64,000 nt of DNA from Bradyrhizobium sp. LLZ17 (GCF_041200145.1 NZ_CP165734.1:5270001-5334000), one strand, 5' to 3'; numbered from the stretch's first letter, positions 52,504 to 61,162 are shown. The notes: a model not told the origin generated them from the sequence alone. Program-made: numbers and translations.

Positions 52504-53382
52504 TTACGCTGCGTTGTAAGTCGAGCTTCGCTGCGCCATGACGCCGTCAAAAGCCTCTCCCATGACCTCCGTGGAAGGTGCAAGCCCGGTGAACAGCTCG
52601 AAGGCATCGGCGGCCTGGTAGATCGCAAGCTCGCGCCCGGTCATGATCCGCGCGCCCATCCCTTGCGCTGCGGCGAGCAGCGGCGTGATCAGCGGCGAAT
52701 AGACGGCATCGGCAACCCACAGGTTTTCGCGCAGAAGCGCCGGCGGGACCGGGATGTCCCGGTTCGGCAGCATGCCGACCGGCGTGCCGTTGACGAGGCC
52801 GGTTGCCCCGTCGAGCGCGTCCTCGACGCTTCCGGCCACCCTCGCGCCGCCATGCCGGGTCAGCAGCGCGGCGAGTTTCTCGGCCCGCGCCGGCTCGCTG
52901 TCGAAGATGCGGAGGTCAGACACATTCAGGCTCGCCAGTGCAAAGGCGATCGCCTTGCCGACGCCGCCGGTACCAATCACGGCCACCGCATTTCCGGAAG
53001 GAGCCAGCAGCGGCTTGACGGCGCGCGCAAAGCCGGTGGTATCGGTATTGTGGCCGATCAGCCGGCCGTTCTTGACGACGACGGTGTTGACTGCGGCCAT
53101 GGTGGCCGCGGTCGTGGCCAACTCGTCGAGCAGCGGGACCACCGCCTCCTTGTAAGGAAAGGTGACGTTGACGCCCGCAAAGCCGAGCCGCCGCACGCCC
53201 TCGAGCATCATGCGGAGCCCGGCGGCGTCAGCTCCGGCAACCTCGATGAGCTGGTAGTGGCCGCGCAGCCCGAGCGCCTCGGCGGCGCGCTCGTGCATGG
53301 CGGGAGAGGCGGAATGGGCGATCGGGGCGCCGATCAGGCCGGTCAGGAGTTTCTTGGATGCGGCAGGTCCGCGCTTTGACAT
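52504..53382 (-). CDS. Quinate/shikimate dehydrogenase, NAD type (AroE family)
   Basis: This 292-residue enzyme oxidises quinate or shikimate to the dehydro form. The substrate site shows 'GAPIAHSASPAMHE' (Ser-x-Ser), the catalytic Lys in 'VNVTFPYKEAVVPLL', and 'GHNTDTTGFARAV'. The cofactor loop is 'AVIGTGGVGKAIAFAL'. The second strand ends in 'RIFDSEPARA': an acidic Asp where NADP-using AroE has Asn-Arg-Thr. That favours NAD and a catabolic role. It heads a hydroaromatic catabolic operon under a LysR gene. The ATG at 53382 is used; the frame runs open further upstream without family similarity. Confidence 0.88.
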   Translation of the reverse strand: MSKRGPAASKKLLTGLIGAPIAHSASPAMHERAAEALGLRGHYQLIEVAGADAAGLRMMLEGVRRLGFAGVNVTFPYKEAVVPLLDELATTAATMAAVNTVVVKNGRLIGHNTDTTGFARAVKPLLAPSGNAVAVIGTGGVGKAIAFALASLNVSDLRIFDSEPARAEKLAALLTRHGGARVAGSVEDALDGATGLVNGTPVGMLPNRDIPVPPALLRENLWVADAVYSPLITPLLAAAQGMGARIMTGRELAIYQAADAFELFTGLAPSTEVMGEAFDGVMAQRSSTYNAA

Positions 53383-53516
53383 TGATCCACTATCGCTTGA
53401 TGATGAGCGTTGATTTCCGGCCATTAGCCGCCAAATTCGTGCAATTCCAAGGGGAACGATAGACTTTCCCCCGCCTAACACAAATTACCCATTTGTCTGG
53501 CAAACCTAACCTGATG

Positions 53517-54455
53517 TTATTTCTTGCGTCCGCGTGTTGAAGCGCTCTTGCCGTTGCTACGGGACGGTTCGACCGCGCGCATTTCGGCGCGCAGGGATTC
53601 GATGAAATACTCGACATGGAGCGACAGCGGCGCGCCGCGCTTCACCGCAATATAGGTGTCGAACCGCGTCGGCTCGGTGATCTTCAGTAGCTCGATCCCG
53701 GGGTAGCCGCCATGGGCCACCGTGAACTGGTCGATGATGGCGATGCCGAGCCCCGCCTTCACCAGCGCGCACACCGTGGTGCCGAAGCGGGCGCGGATGG
53801 TGATGTTGTAGGCGAGCCGGTGGCGCGCGAACATCTCCGCCATGATCCGTCCGTAGGGATCGGTGGGATCGATGCCGATCAGGGGATAGCGGGTGATCTC
53901 GGCGGCCGAGACCTGCTTGCGGCCGGCAAGCTCGTGGCCGGGCGGCACGATGCAGTAGAGCTCGCCCGAGGCGAGCGGCATGAAGTCGAGCCCGGAATGT
54001 TCGAGCCGGTAGCTCATCGCCACGCACTCGCCGCGGCCGAGCATGAGATAGTCGATGGCCTCCTCGAGCTTGAGGATGTTGATGTCGATGCCGAGATCGG
54101 GATAGCGGCGCCGCACCCGTTCGATCGCGCGCGGCACCATCACCTGCGAAATGCTCGGCACCGAGCCGATGCGCAGCTCCGAGAGGCCGCCGCGGCCGAT
54201 CTTGGAGATGATCTCGGAGAGGTCGTCGACCTTCTTGTAGACGCCGTTGATCTGCTCGAAAATGTTCTCGGCTTCCGGCGTCGGGAAGTAACGTCCGTTC
54301 TGGCGCTGGAAGAAGCGGATGCGGAGCGAGCGTTCGGTGTATTTGACCAGACGGCTGATGCCGGGCGCCGACACGTTCAGGAGCTTCGCCGCGCCGCCAA
54401 TGGTGCCCGTCACCATCACGGCCCGGATCACTTCAACCTGGCGTAGCGTCATCAT
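53517..54455 (-). CDS. LysR-family transcriptional regulator
   Basis: This 312-residue regulator has an N-terminal helix-turn-helix in 'LRQVEVIRAVMVTGTIGGAAK' and 'LNVSAPGISRLVKYTERSL', and a periplasmic-binding-like effector domain ('LRIGSVPSISQVMVPRAIER', 'GIDPTDPYGRIMAEMFARH', 'VCALVKAGLGIAIIDQFTV'). It is encoded upstream of, and in the same direction as, the quinate/shikimate genes, and is their likely activator. The ATG at 54455 with AGGAC upstream is chosen over 54494. A basic tail 'SNGKSASTRGRKK' ends the protein. Confidence 0.92.
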   Translation of the reverse strand: MMTLRQVEVIRAVMVTGTIGGAAKLLNVSAPGISRLVKYTERSLRIRFFQRQNGRYFPTPEAENIFEQINGVYKKVDDLSEIISKIGRGGLSELRIGSVPSISQVMVPRAIERVRRRYPDLGIDINILKLEEAIDYLMLGRGECVAMSYRLEHSGLDFMPLASGELYCIVPPGHELAGRKQVSAAEITRYPLIGIDPTDPYGRIMAEMFARHRLAYNITIRARFGTTVCALVKAGLGIAIIDQFTVAHGGYPGIELLKITEPTRFDTYIAVKRGAPLSLHVEYFIESLRAEMRAVEPSRSNGKSASTRGRKK

Positions 54456-54691
54456 GTCCTGGACTTCCCGAAAGACGATCGTGGTCGCGATCATGTCACG
54501 AGAGAAGCGATGTCATCCAGCGGTAAGTGTGCGTCGAGGTGGACGGAGCGGACGGGATTCATCCGTGTCCCGGAAGCGGAGAATGGAAATCGGCTTCGCG
54601 GTTGGATTGTTGTTAGCTTGATCAGGAATTCGAATGCAAAGGAAGTCGCAGCGGCGTGATGCATTCGCACCGTTCGCTTCTGTGAGTAGCT

Positions 54692-54868
54692 TCAGCTCGC
54701 CGGTCCTTCCGGCGACGCGCTGCCCGGCCGCTCGTCGCGCTCGCCTTGCAGCACTTCGCGCGCGAACTCGATGATCTTCTGCTTGTTTGCCGTATCGCGG
54801 ACGGCAAAAAACACGCGGTTCAATTCCAGACCGAGCACGCTGTTGAGGGCGATGTTCTCGTCTTCCAT
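54692..54868 (-). CDS. Small protein divergent from the quorum-sensing regulator
   Basis: This 58-residue reading frame begins 'MEDENIALNSVLGLELNRVF' and continues 'FAVRDTANKQKIIEFAREV'. It has normal high-GC codon use and a helical, charged character. It starts at 54868, 164 bases from the LuxR-type ATG on the other strand, so the two share a control region. I do not recognise a family. It could be a small regulator or an interacting protein of the locus. The absence of stop codons alone would be weak evidence, but codon use supports it. Confidence 0.5.
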   Translation of the reverse strand: MEDENIALNSVLGLELNRVFFAVRDTANKQKIIEFAREVLQGERDERPGSASPEGPAS

Positions 54869-55032
54869 CGTGGCTTTCCCGCTTCAGGCGCGTAGGTGTA
54901 ACTTGACGTCACTTCCTCCACAAGTAGTTAAATCCCTGGCGCAGGCGACACGCCGGCAAACTACGGACGCGCGAATTGAGGCAGCCCCCAAAGACGTGCT
55001 ATACGGAGCGGCGAGGGTCAGGAAACGCACCG

Positions 55033-55761
55033 ATGTCCGCCGTGGATTATGGCCGGGAAGCGCTGGACTTCATCGAAGGGCTGCAGGCCTATCGTATGGT
55101 TCCGGACGCAATGAATGCGCTCGAAGGGGCCTTCGGGCGCTTCGGCTTCGAAACCATCATCGTGACGGGATTGCCGAATCCCGATCAGCGGTTCGAGCAG
55201 ATGGTGCTCGCCAAGCGTTGGCCGGCGGGATGGTTCAGCCTCTACACCGACAAGAATTACGACCGCGTCGACCCGGTGGTGCGGATGTGCCGGCAATCGG
55301 TCAACCCGTTTGAGTGGTCGGAAGCACCCTATGATTCCGAGCTCGATCCGGGAGCGGCAGAGGTGATGAACCGCGCCTCCGATTTCCGCATGTCGCGCGG
55401 CTTCATCGTCCCGATTCACGGGCTTACCGGATATGAGGCGGCCGTCTCGCTCGGCGGCATCCATCTGGATCTCAACGCCCGCAGCAAGCCGGCCCTGCAC
55501 CTGATGGCGATGTATGGCTTCGATCACATTCGCCGTCTGCTCGATCGGGCACCGCAGCAGATGGCGCGCCTGACCCCTCGCGAGCGCGAGGTGATCGTCT
55601 GGGCCTCGCAAGGCAAGTCGGCCTGGGAGATCGGCGAGATCCTCCACATCACGCAGCGCACGGCAGAGGAGCATCTCGCAACTGCCGCGCGCAAGTTGGG
55701 CGCCGTCAACCGTACGCATGCGGTCGCGCTGGCGATACGCCACAAGATCATCAATCCCTAA
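55033..55761 (+). CDS. bjaR1: BjaR1-like LuxR-family quorum-sensing regulator
   Basis: This 242-residue LuxR-type regulator has an N-terminal autoinducer-binding domain ('GWFSLYTDKNYDRVDPVVR' around residue 70, 'SRGFIVPIHGLTGYEAAVSL') and a C-terminal GerE helix-turn-helix ('LTPREREVIVWASQGKSAWE' and 'ILHITQRTAEEHLATAARKL'). It is followed by the synthase gene and matches BjaR1 of Bradyrhizobium, which senses isovaleryl-homoserine lactone and activates bjaI. The ATG at 55033 has AGGAAA upstream; the earlier frame start at 54976 is less likely. Confidence 0.93.
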   Translation: MSAVDYGREALDFIEGLQAYRMVPDAMNALEGAFGRFGFETIIVTGLPNPDQRFEQMVLAKRWPAGWFSLYTDKNYDRVDPVVRMCRQSVNPFEWSEAPYDSELDPGAAEVMNRASDFRMSRGFIVPIHGLTGYEAAVSLGGIHLDLNARSKPALHLMAMYGFDHIRRLLDRAPQQMARLTPREREVIVWASQGKSAWEIGEILHITQRTAEEHLATAARKLGAVNRTHAVALAIRHKIINP

Positions 55762-55770
55762 GCGACGTAC

Positions 55771-55784
55771 TGGGAAATTTCCCA
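55771..55784. promoter_or_regulatory. lux-box-like palindrome TGGGAAATTTCCCA
   Basis: This perfect 14-bp palindrome lies between the regulator stop and the synthase ATG, 60 bases before the latter. Position and symmetry fit the binding site through which the regulator activates its cognate synthase gene. Confidence 0.7.
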
Positions 55785-55843
55785 ATACCGAGCCTGTCTG
55801 TTTTCGCAGAGGCTCCCCCATTGCGGGACGAATGGGGGTTTTC

Positions 55844-56503
55844 ATGATTCATGCAATTTCCGCGGTCAACCGTCACCTTTACGAGGACGTGCTCGATCAG
55901 CATTTCCGGTTGCGTCACGACATCTTCGTCGAGGAGCGCCACTGGGAGACGTTGCGCAAGCCGGACGGCCGCGAGATCGACTCCTACGACAACGAGGACA
56001 CCGTTTATCTGCTTGCGCTGGAGGGCCGCCGCGTCGTTGGCGGCCACCGGCTCTATCCGACGACCAAGCCCTCGATGATGAGCGAGGTGTTCCCGCATCT
56101 GGCGGCCGTGCGCGGCTGCCCCGCGGATCCGCTGGTGTGGGAATGGTCGCGCTATTTCGTGGTCCGTGATCGCCGCGATGGCGCGCTCAACCTGCAGCTC
56201 ATGGCGGCCGTGCAGGAGTTCTGCCTCGGCCAGGGAATCGCGCAGGTCAGTGCGATCATGGAGACCTGGTGGTTGCCGCGCTTCCACGAGGCCGGCTTCG
56301 TCGTGACGCCGCTTGGCCTGCCGGCTCTGGTGGAGGGCGCATGGACCATGGCGGCGACCATCGACATCCGCAGCGAGACAGTCGACGCGCTGCACGATCG
56401 CGTCGGCATGGTGTCGGTCGTGCGTCAGGACGGCCCGCATCTGGACGCCGTCGCCCGTGCCAACCTCTGCGGTCTTGCCACCGCGCAACGAAAGAGCGCC
56501 TGA
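55844..56503 (+). CDS. bjaI: BjaI-like acyl-homoserine-lactone synthase
   Basis: This 219-residue LuxI-type synthase makes an AHL signal from S-adenosylmethionine and an acyl donor. Conserved residues lie in 'FRLRHDIFVEERHWE' (Arg and Phe, then Trp), 'DSYDNEDTVYLLALE' (Asp residues), 'VVGGHRLYPT' and 'LVWEWSRYFVV' (Glu and Arg). The match to Bradyrhizobium BjaI implies isovaleryl-CoA as donor and isovaleryl-HSL as product. It starts at the ATG 55844 behind GGGG; 55832 is an in-frame alternative. A small gene follows after 1 base, so they are co-transcribed. Confidence 0.93.
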   Translation: MIHAISAVNRHLYEDVLDQHFRLRHDIFVEERHWETLRKPDGREIDSYDNEDTVYLLALEGRRVVGGHRLYPTTKPSMMSEVFPHLAAVRGCPADPLVWEWSRYFVVRDRRDGALNLQLMAAVQEFCLGQGIAQVSAIMETWWLPRFHEAGFVVTPLGLPALVEGAWTMAATIDIRSETVDALHDRVGMVSVVRQDGPHLDAVARANLCGLATAQRKSA

Positions 56504-56504
56504 G

Positions 56505-56723
56505 ATGTCGAACATGATGCGGGACAGCCAGATCATGGCGCAGATCAAGGACGAAAATCTCGGGTATATGTCGGACATGGCGCTCGAGCTGGCGCAGATG
56601 GCGGAAGACAGCGGATTGGCAACCCTTGCCTATCTGTTCCGGATGGCGGCGCTGGAGGCCTCGACCGCAAACACCGAGTTCGCCGAGCCGGATGAGTTTC
56701 CCCACCAGCTGACGTCGCACTAG
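56505..56723 (+). CDS. Small conserved-looking protein co-transcribed with the AHL synthase
   Basis: This 72-residue acidic protein has two likely helices: 'ENLGYMSDMALELAQMAEDS' and 'LATLAYLFRMAALEAS', ending 'FAEPDEFPHQLTSH'. Its ATG is one base after the synthase stop (TGAGATG), so it must be translated from the same message. It therefore is induced with the signal. I do not recognise a function. It may be a regulatory partner, a modulator of the synthase or receptor, or simply a rider gene. Confidence 0.75.
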   Translation: MSNMMRDSQIMAQIKDENLGYMSDMALELAQMAEDSGLATLAYLFRMAALEASTANTEFAEPDEFPHQLTSH

Positions 56724-57095
56724 AGGCATCCATTATTCTGAACTGGTTCGCACCCTCTCCCGGCGACGGGGAGGGCTATCGCATATGCGTGAGAGTTCGG
56801 GGCGATGAAGCTTCCACAGCGTCATGGCCGGCATAGCCGTCCGAAGGACGGCGTCGCTTCCGCTCGCCTACGGGTGTGACAGGCTGACCCACCCGGGCGG
56901 CAACATTCTTGCGGCGCACACGCGATCACATGCAGCGGCATGCAACAAAGTGCATGTCTGGAGTCGAATCGCTCTTGCCTCGGAACGATACTGCCATTAC
57001 CCATTTTTGGCCTTGAAGAGGCGGGGGAGCTCTTTCACTGATGGCGACTGTGTCCGAACATCGGCGGGCGTCCGCGTGCGCCTGAAAGAGTTTTG
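56724..57095. other. 372-bp gap with repeat H and promoter region of the LIV operon
   Basis: Repeat H occupies 56821-56880. The rest, about 215 bases, leads to the permease gene. No binding-protein gene or remnant is visible. Confidence 0.55.
56821..56880. repeat. Palindromic repeat, family H (copy 2)
   Basis: GTCATGGCCGGCATAGCCG then CCGAAGGACGGCGTCGCTTCC resembles, in shuffled order, the element at 6611-6675. Confidence 0.65.
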
Positions 57096-58013
57096 ATGCT
57101 GCTCGTCGTCGAACAGTTCTTGAACGGATTGCAGTTCGGTCTGCTGCTGTTCCTGCTCGCCGCCGGCCTGACGCTGGTGTTCGGGATCATGGATCTCGTC
57201 AACCTCGCGCATGGCTCGCTCTACATGATGGGCGCTTATTTCGCCGCGACCTTTGCGGCCTGGACCGGCAGCTTCCTGCTCGGCGCGCTGCTGGCGCTCG
57301 GTGCGACGCTGGTGCTCGGCATCGTGCTCGAAATGACGGCGCTGCGGCATCTCTACGGGCGAGACCATCTCGATCACGTGCTCGCGACCTTCGGCCTGAT
57401 CCTGTTCTTCAACGAAGCGGTGCGGCTGATCTGGGGCCCGGCTGGTCTCGCGCTGCCGCTGCCGGTCTGGCTCACCGTGCCGGTGCCGATCCTGCCCGGC
57501 ATTCACTATCCCGCTTATCGCCTCGCCATTATCGTGGTGGCGCTGCTGGTGGCGCTGCTGCTCTATCTCGGCGTGATGCGCACCCGCGTCGGCATGCTGA
57601 TCCGGGCCGGCGCCTCCAACCGCGAGATGATCGGCGCGCTCGGCATCAACATCAAGCTGCTGTACACGCTGGTGTTCGGCTTGGGGGCCGCGCTCGCCGG
57701 CCTTGCAGGGTTGATGCAGGCGCCGATCCTCACCGTGCAGATCGGCATGGGCGAGAACATCCTGATCCTCGCCTTCGTCATCATCGTGATCGGCGGTATC
57801 GGTTCGATCCGCGGCGCGTTCCTGGCCGCGATTTTCGTCGGCATGATCGACACGCTCGGCCGCGCCTTCCTGCCCAATTTGCTGCGGCAGGTGCTGAGCG
57901 GCGCCGCGGCTTCCACCGCCGCGCCCGCGCTGTCGTCGATGCTGATCTATCTGTTGATGGCGATCGTGCTGGTGGTGCGCCCGGAGGGGCTGTTTCCGGC
58001 CAACCGTCGATGA
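57096..58013 (+). CDS. LIV-type ABC transporter permease (LivH)
   Basis: This 305-residue permease has about eight helices. The signature is 'LTLVFGIMDLVNLAHGSLYMM', the coupling loop is 'IRAGASNREMIGALGINIKLL', followed by 'IVIGGIGSIRGAFLAAIFVG'. The ATG at 57096 follows GAAAGAG; a TTG one codon earlier is possible. It leads a four-gene LivH-M-G-F run whose binding protein is missing. Confidence 0.93.
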   Translation: MLLVVEQFLNGLQFGLLLFLLAAGLTLVFGIMDLVNLAHGSLYMMGAYFAATFAAWTGSFLLGALLALGATLVLGIVLEMTALRHLYGRDHLDHVLATFGLILFFNEAVRLIWGPAGLALPLPVWLTVPVPILPGIHYPAYRLAIIVVALLVALLLYLGVMRTRVGMLIRAGASNREMIGALGINIKLLYTLVFGLGAALAGLAGLMQAPILTVQIGMGENILILAFVIIVIGGIGSIRGAFLAAIFVGMIDTLGRAFLPNLLRQVLSGAAASTAAPALSSMLIYLLMAIVLVVRPEGLFPANRR

Positions 58014-58954
58014 AGGCTTTCACCGTGAGAAAGGCCGTTACGGCCCTGATGCTGGCCGGGCTAGTGCTGCTGCCGCTGTATTCGCAAGTATCGGGCAACA
58101 TCTTCATCCTGACGCTGTTCACCCGCATCGTCATCCTCGCGCTGGCGGCGGCGAGCCTCAACCTCATTATGGGTTTTGGCGGCATGATGAGCTTCGGCCA
58201 TGCCGCCTATCTCGGCATCGGCGGTTACGCCGTCGGCATGCTGGCGCAGGAAGGCGTCGGAAGCGGCTTCATCCAGTTCCCGGTCGCGCTCGCGGCGTCC
58301 GCGCTTTATGCGCTGGTGATCGGCGCGCTGAGTTTGCGCACCCGCGGCGTCTATTTCATCATGATCACGCTCGCCTTCGCGCAGATGGCCTATTACGTCG
58401 CCTCCGGGCTGGCGCGGTACGGCGGCGATGACGGCCTCACCATCTACAAGCGCAGCGATTTCTCCGGGCTGGTCAACCTGTCGAACCGCACCCAGTTCTA
58501 CTATCTCTGCCTCGCTTGCCTGTTCGGTGTCATCTTCCTGATCTGGCGCATCGTCAATTCGCGCTTCGGTCTTGTCGTGCAGGGGCTGCGCTCAAACGAG
58601 CAACGCATGCAGGCGATCGGCTTTCCGGCCAAGCGCTACCAGCTGGTCTGCTTCGTCATCGCAGGCACCATGTGCGGCCTTGCCGGCGCGCTGCTCGCCA
58701 ACAACACCGATTTCATCAGCCCGGCCGTGATGTACTGGACCCGCTCGGGCGACCTCATGGTGATGGTGATCCTCGGCGGCATGGGGACGCTGTTCGGCCC
58801 GGTCATGGGCGCCGTGGTCTATCTGCTGCTGGAAGAGTTCCTGTCGCAGATCACCGAATATTGGGCGCTGATTATGGGCCCGCTGTTGTTGCTGATCGTG
58901 CTGTTCGGTCGCGGCGGCATCATGGGCCTGCTCGGGAGGCTCAACCGTGGCTGA
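58010..58954 (+). CDS. LIV-type ABC transporter permease (LivM)
   Basis: This 314-residue permease has nine or ten helices. 'LNLIMGFGGMMSFGHAAYLGI' is the LivM signature and 'SNEQRMQAIGFPAKRYQLVC' the coupling loop. 'LGGMGTLFGPVMGAVVYLLL' follows. Its ATG overlaps the LivH stop by four bases. At its 3' end the next gene's GTG (58947) lies inside the coding sequence. Confidence 0.93.
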   Translation: MKAFTVRKAVTALMLAGLVLLPLYSQVSGNIFILTLFTRIVILALAAASLNLIMGFGGMMSFGHAAYLGIGGYAVGMLAQEGVGSGFIQFPVALAASALYALVIGALSLRTRGVYFIMITLAFAQMAYYVASGLARYGGDDGLTIYKRSDFSGLVNLSNRTQFYYLCLACLFGVIFLIWRIVNSRFGLVVQGLRSNEQRMQAIGFPAKRYQLVCFVIAGTMCGLAGALLANNTDFISPAVMYWTRSGDLMVMVILGGMGTLFGPVMGAVVYLLLEEFLSQITEYWALIMGPLLLLIVLFGRGGIMGLLGRLNRG

Positions 58955-59713
58955 ACCCTGCTCCGCGTCGAAAAGCTGGTGCGCCGCTTCGGCGGCATCC
59001 TTGCGACGGACAACGTCTCGCTCGATGTGGCGGCCGGAGAGCTGCACGCCATCATCGGCCCGAACGGCGCCGGCAAGACCACGCTGATCAGCCAGCTCAC
59101 CGGACATCTCGAGCCGCATTCCGGCAGCGTCTCTCTCGGCGGTCGCGACATCACCTATTTGCCGGCCTACCGCCGCTGCGCGCTGGGATTGGCGCGTTCG
59201 TTCCAGATCACGTCGCTGCTGCCCGACTTCACCGCCGCCGACAATGTCGCGCTCGCGGCCCAGGCGCATGCAGGCCACTCGTTCCGCTTCTTCGCCAATG
59301 CGCGCAAGGAGAAGGGCCTGCGCGACGCCGCGCATGAAGCGCTCGACCGCGTCGGGCTGCTGCATCGCGCCGACATCGTCGTGGCGAGACTGAGCCATGG
59401 TGAGCGCCGCGAGCTGGAGCTTGCGGTGGCGCTGGCGAGCAAGCCGAAGCTGCTGCTGCTCGACGAGCCGATGGCCGGTCTCGGCGTCACCGAGTCGCAG
59501 CGCATGGTGAAGCTGCTCCAGGAGTTGCGCAAGGAGGTCTCGATCGTGCTGGTCGAGCACGACATGCCCGCGGTGTTCGCGCTCGCCGACCGCATCTCGG
59601 TGCTGGTCTATGGCCGCGTCATTGCGTCGGGCGATCCCGCTGCGATCCGCGCCAACGAGGACGTCAAGCGCGCCTATCTCGGCGACCAGCACGCGGTGAC
59701 ACACCATGGCTGA
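58947..59713 (+). CDS. LIV-type ABC transporter ATP-binding protein (LivG; frameshifted in codon 4-5)
   Basis: The ATPase core is intact: Walker A 'IGPNGAGKTTLISQL', signature 'RLSHGERRELELAVAL', Walker B 'LLLLDEPMAGLGV' and 'VLVEHDMPAVFALADRI'. The natural start is the GTG at 58947 with GGGAGG upstream, reading V-A-E-P. One base is then missing from the CCC tract 58956-58958; a fourth C gives 'VAEPLLRVEKLVRRFGG'. Without it the next usable start is the GTG at 58979, giving 244 residues that lack the first beta strand. I consider the shift an assembly error. Confidence 0.85.
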
Positions 59714-60419
59714 CGCGCTGCTCGAGGTCGACGGCATCGAGACCTGCTACGGCCTGTCCCAGGTGCTGTTCGGCCTGTCGCTCTCGATCAAAGCCGGCGA
59801 GATGGTCTCGCTGATGGGCCGCAACGGCATGGGCAAGACCACCACCATCCGCTCCATCATGGGCCTGACGCCGGCGCGCGCGGGTAGCATTCGCTTCGCG
59901 GGCACCGACGTGCGGCAGTTTCCGTCCTACAGGATCGCGCAGCTCGGCGTCGGCCTCGTGCCGGAAGGGCGTCAGATTTTCCCCAACCTCACCGTGCGCG
60001 AAAATCTCGTCGCCGCCGCCGCCGACCGCTTTGGCAGTGCCAATCCCTGGACCTTGGCCGCGATCTACGTGCTGTTTCCGCGCCTTGCCGAGCGGGCCTC
60101 CAACATGGGCAACCAGCTCTCGGGCGGCGAGCAGCAGATGCTCGCGATCGGCCGCGCGCTGATGACCAACCCAAAACTCCTGATCTTGGATGAAGCGACC
60201 GAGGGCCTGGCGCCGCTGATCCGCGAAGAGATCTGGAACTGCCTGTCGATGCTCAAAAGCCGGGGTCAGTCGATCCTGGTCGTCGACAAGAATGTCGACC
60301 ATCTCGCCCGCATCTGCGATCGCCACACCATCATCGAGCGCGGCAAGACAGTGTGGAGCGGCACGTCGGACCAGCTGATGGCCGAGCCGGATCTGCAGCA
60401 TAAGTATCTGGGGATTTGA
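59706..60419 (+). CDS. LIV-type ABC transporter ATP-binding protein (LivF)
   Basis: This is a 237-residue ATPase with Walker A 'MGRNGMGKTTTIRSI', signature 'QLSGGEQQMLAIGRAL' and Walker B 'LLILDEATEGLAP', typical of LivF. The ATG overlaps the LivG stop by eight bases. It completes the transporter. The adjacent quorum-sensing synthase uses a leucine-derived acyl-CoA, so branched-chain amino acids are an attractive but unproven cargo. Confidence 0.93.
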   Translation: MADALLEVDGIETCYGLSQVLFGLSLSIKAGEMVSLMGRNGMGKTTTIRSIMGLTPARAGSIRFAGTDVRQFPSYRIAQLGVGLVPEGRQIFPNLTVRENLVAAAADRFGSANPWTLAAIYVLFPRLAERASNMGNQLSGGEQQMLAIGRALMTNPKLLILDEATEGLAPLIREEIWNCLSMLKSRGQSILVVDKNVDHLARICDRHTIIERGKTVWSGTSDQLMAEPDLQHKYLGI

Positions 60420-60457
60420 GACGGTGAGGGGCGCCACGCTGGTGCCGCTCACTCGGT

Positions 60458-60581
60458 GTCGTCCTGGCGAAGGCCAGGACCCATACCGCAAGGTCTGTCC
60501 ATTGTGGACGGTATCAGTCCCGAACGGTCCTCGCCAAACCCCTTCCTGGGGTAATGGGTCCTGGCCTTCGCCAGGACGACA
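60458..60581. repeat. Palindromic repeat, family E (copy 2)
   Basis: GTCGTCCTGGCGAAGGCC…AGGACCCATACC and the inverted GGGTAATGGGTCCTGG…GCCAGGACGAC match the copy at 26599. It lies between converging genes. Confidence 0.87.
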
Positions 60582-60590
60582 TCCGGGCTC

Positions 60591-60959
60591 TCACCAATAA
60601 ATCCCATGCCGGTGCAGTTCGCGGATCACGCGCGCCTCGGTGGACGGCTGCCGGCGTTTCGGCTTGGCTGTTTCGGTCGTCCTGGCAATTGGCGCAGCGG
60701 TCGCCTGAGCAGGCGCCGCGGCCGGAGCTGTTGTTGCCGGCGGAGCTGAAGCGGGTGTGGTGGTCGCCGTCTGGACATTTGCCGCTGGCGTCGTCGCCGG
60801 GACCTGTGTTGCCTGCGGTGCGGCCGCCGGCGGTGAGGCCGGTTGTTCGGCCGCCTGCTGGCTTGCGTTGGTCGCCGCGAGGCTGAGGCTTCGCGGGCCG
60901 CCGGCATGCGCCTGCGTTGCGAACAGCGACACAGTTGCGATCAGGATCAGCTTGCGCAT
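60591..60959 (-). CDS. Small secreted Ala/Pro/Thr-rich protein
   Basis: This 122-residue product has a clear signal peptide (MRKLILIATVSLFATQAHA) followed by about 70 residues of low-complexity Ala, Pro and Thr ('AAEQPASPPAAAPQATQ', 'ATTTPASAPPATTAPAA'). A short basic, more ordinary C-terminus 'STEARVIRELHRHGIYW' ends it. Such tails are common in small rhizobial exported proteins. Function unknown. It stands alone upstream of the repeat. Confidence 0.75.
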   Translation of the reverse strand: MRKLILIATVSLFATQAHAGGPRSLSLAATNASQQAAEQPASPPAAAPQATQVPATTPAANVQTATTTPASAPPATTAPAAAPAQATAAPIARTTETAKPKRRQPSTEARVIRELHRHGIYW

Positions 60960-61162
60960 GGAAAATCCCCGTTATCTGGTCAGCTCGTCTTACCTAAGCC
61001 GCCCGTTAGCGCGCCAAACGGTGCGTGCCGATGTCAATGAGGGTGGCGCGGCAGGACAGGCGATAGATCAGGCTGAATAATTGACCGAACATGACCGAAC
61101 TCCATTGTTGATCACGGTGGTCACCCTACATCCGCTGTCTTTCCGCCGGTTTTCGCGGAGCA

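Noticed and set aside
54903..54931. TTGACG followed after 17 bases by AGTTAA, considered as the promoter of the quorum-sensing regulator
   Set aside because: The -10 match is poor, so I do not list it as a feature. The TGACGTCA palindrome at 54904-54911 overlaps it and may be coincidental.
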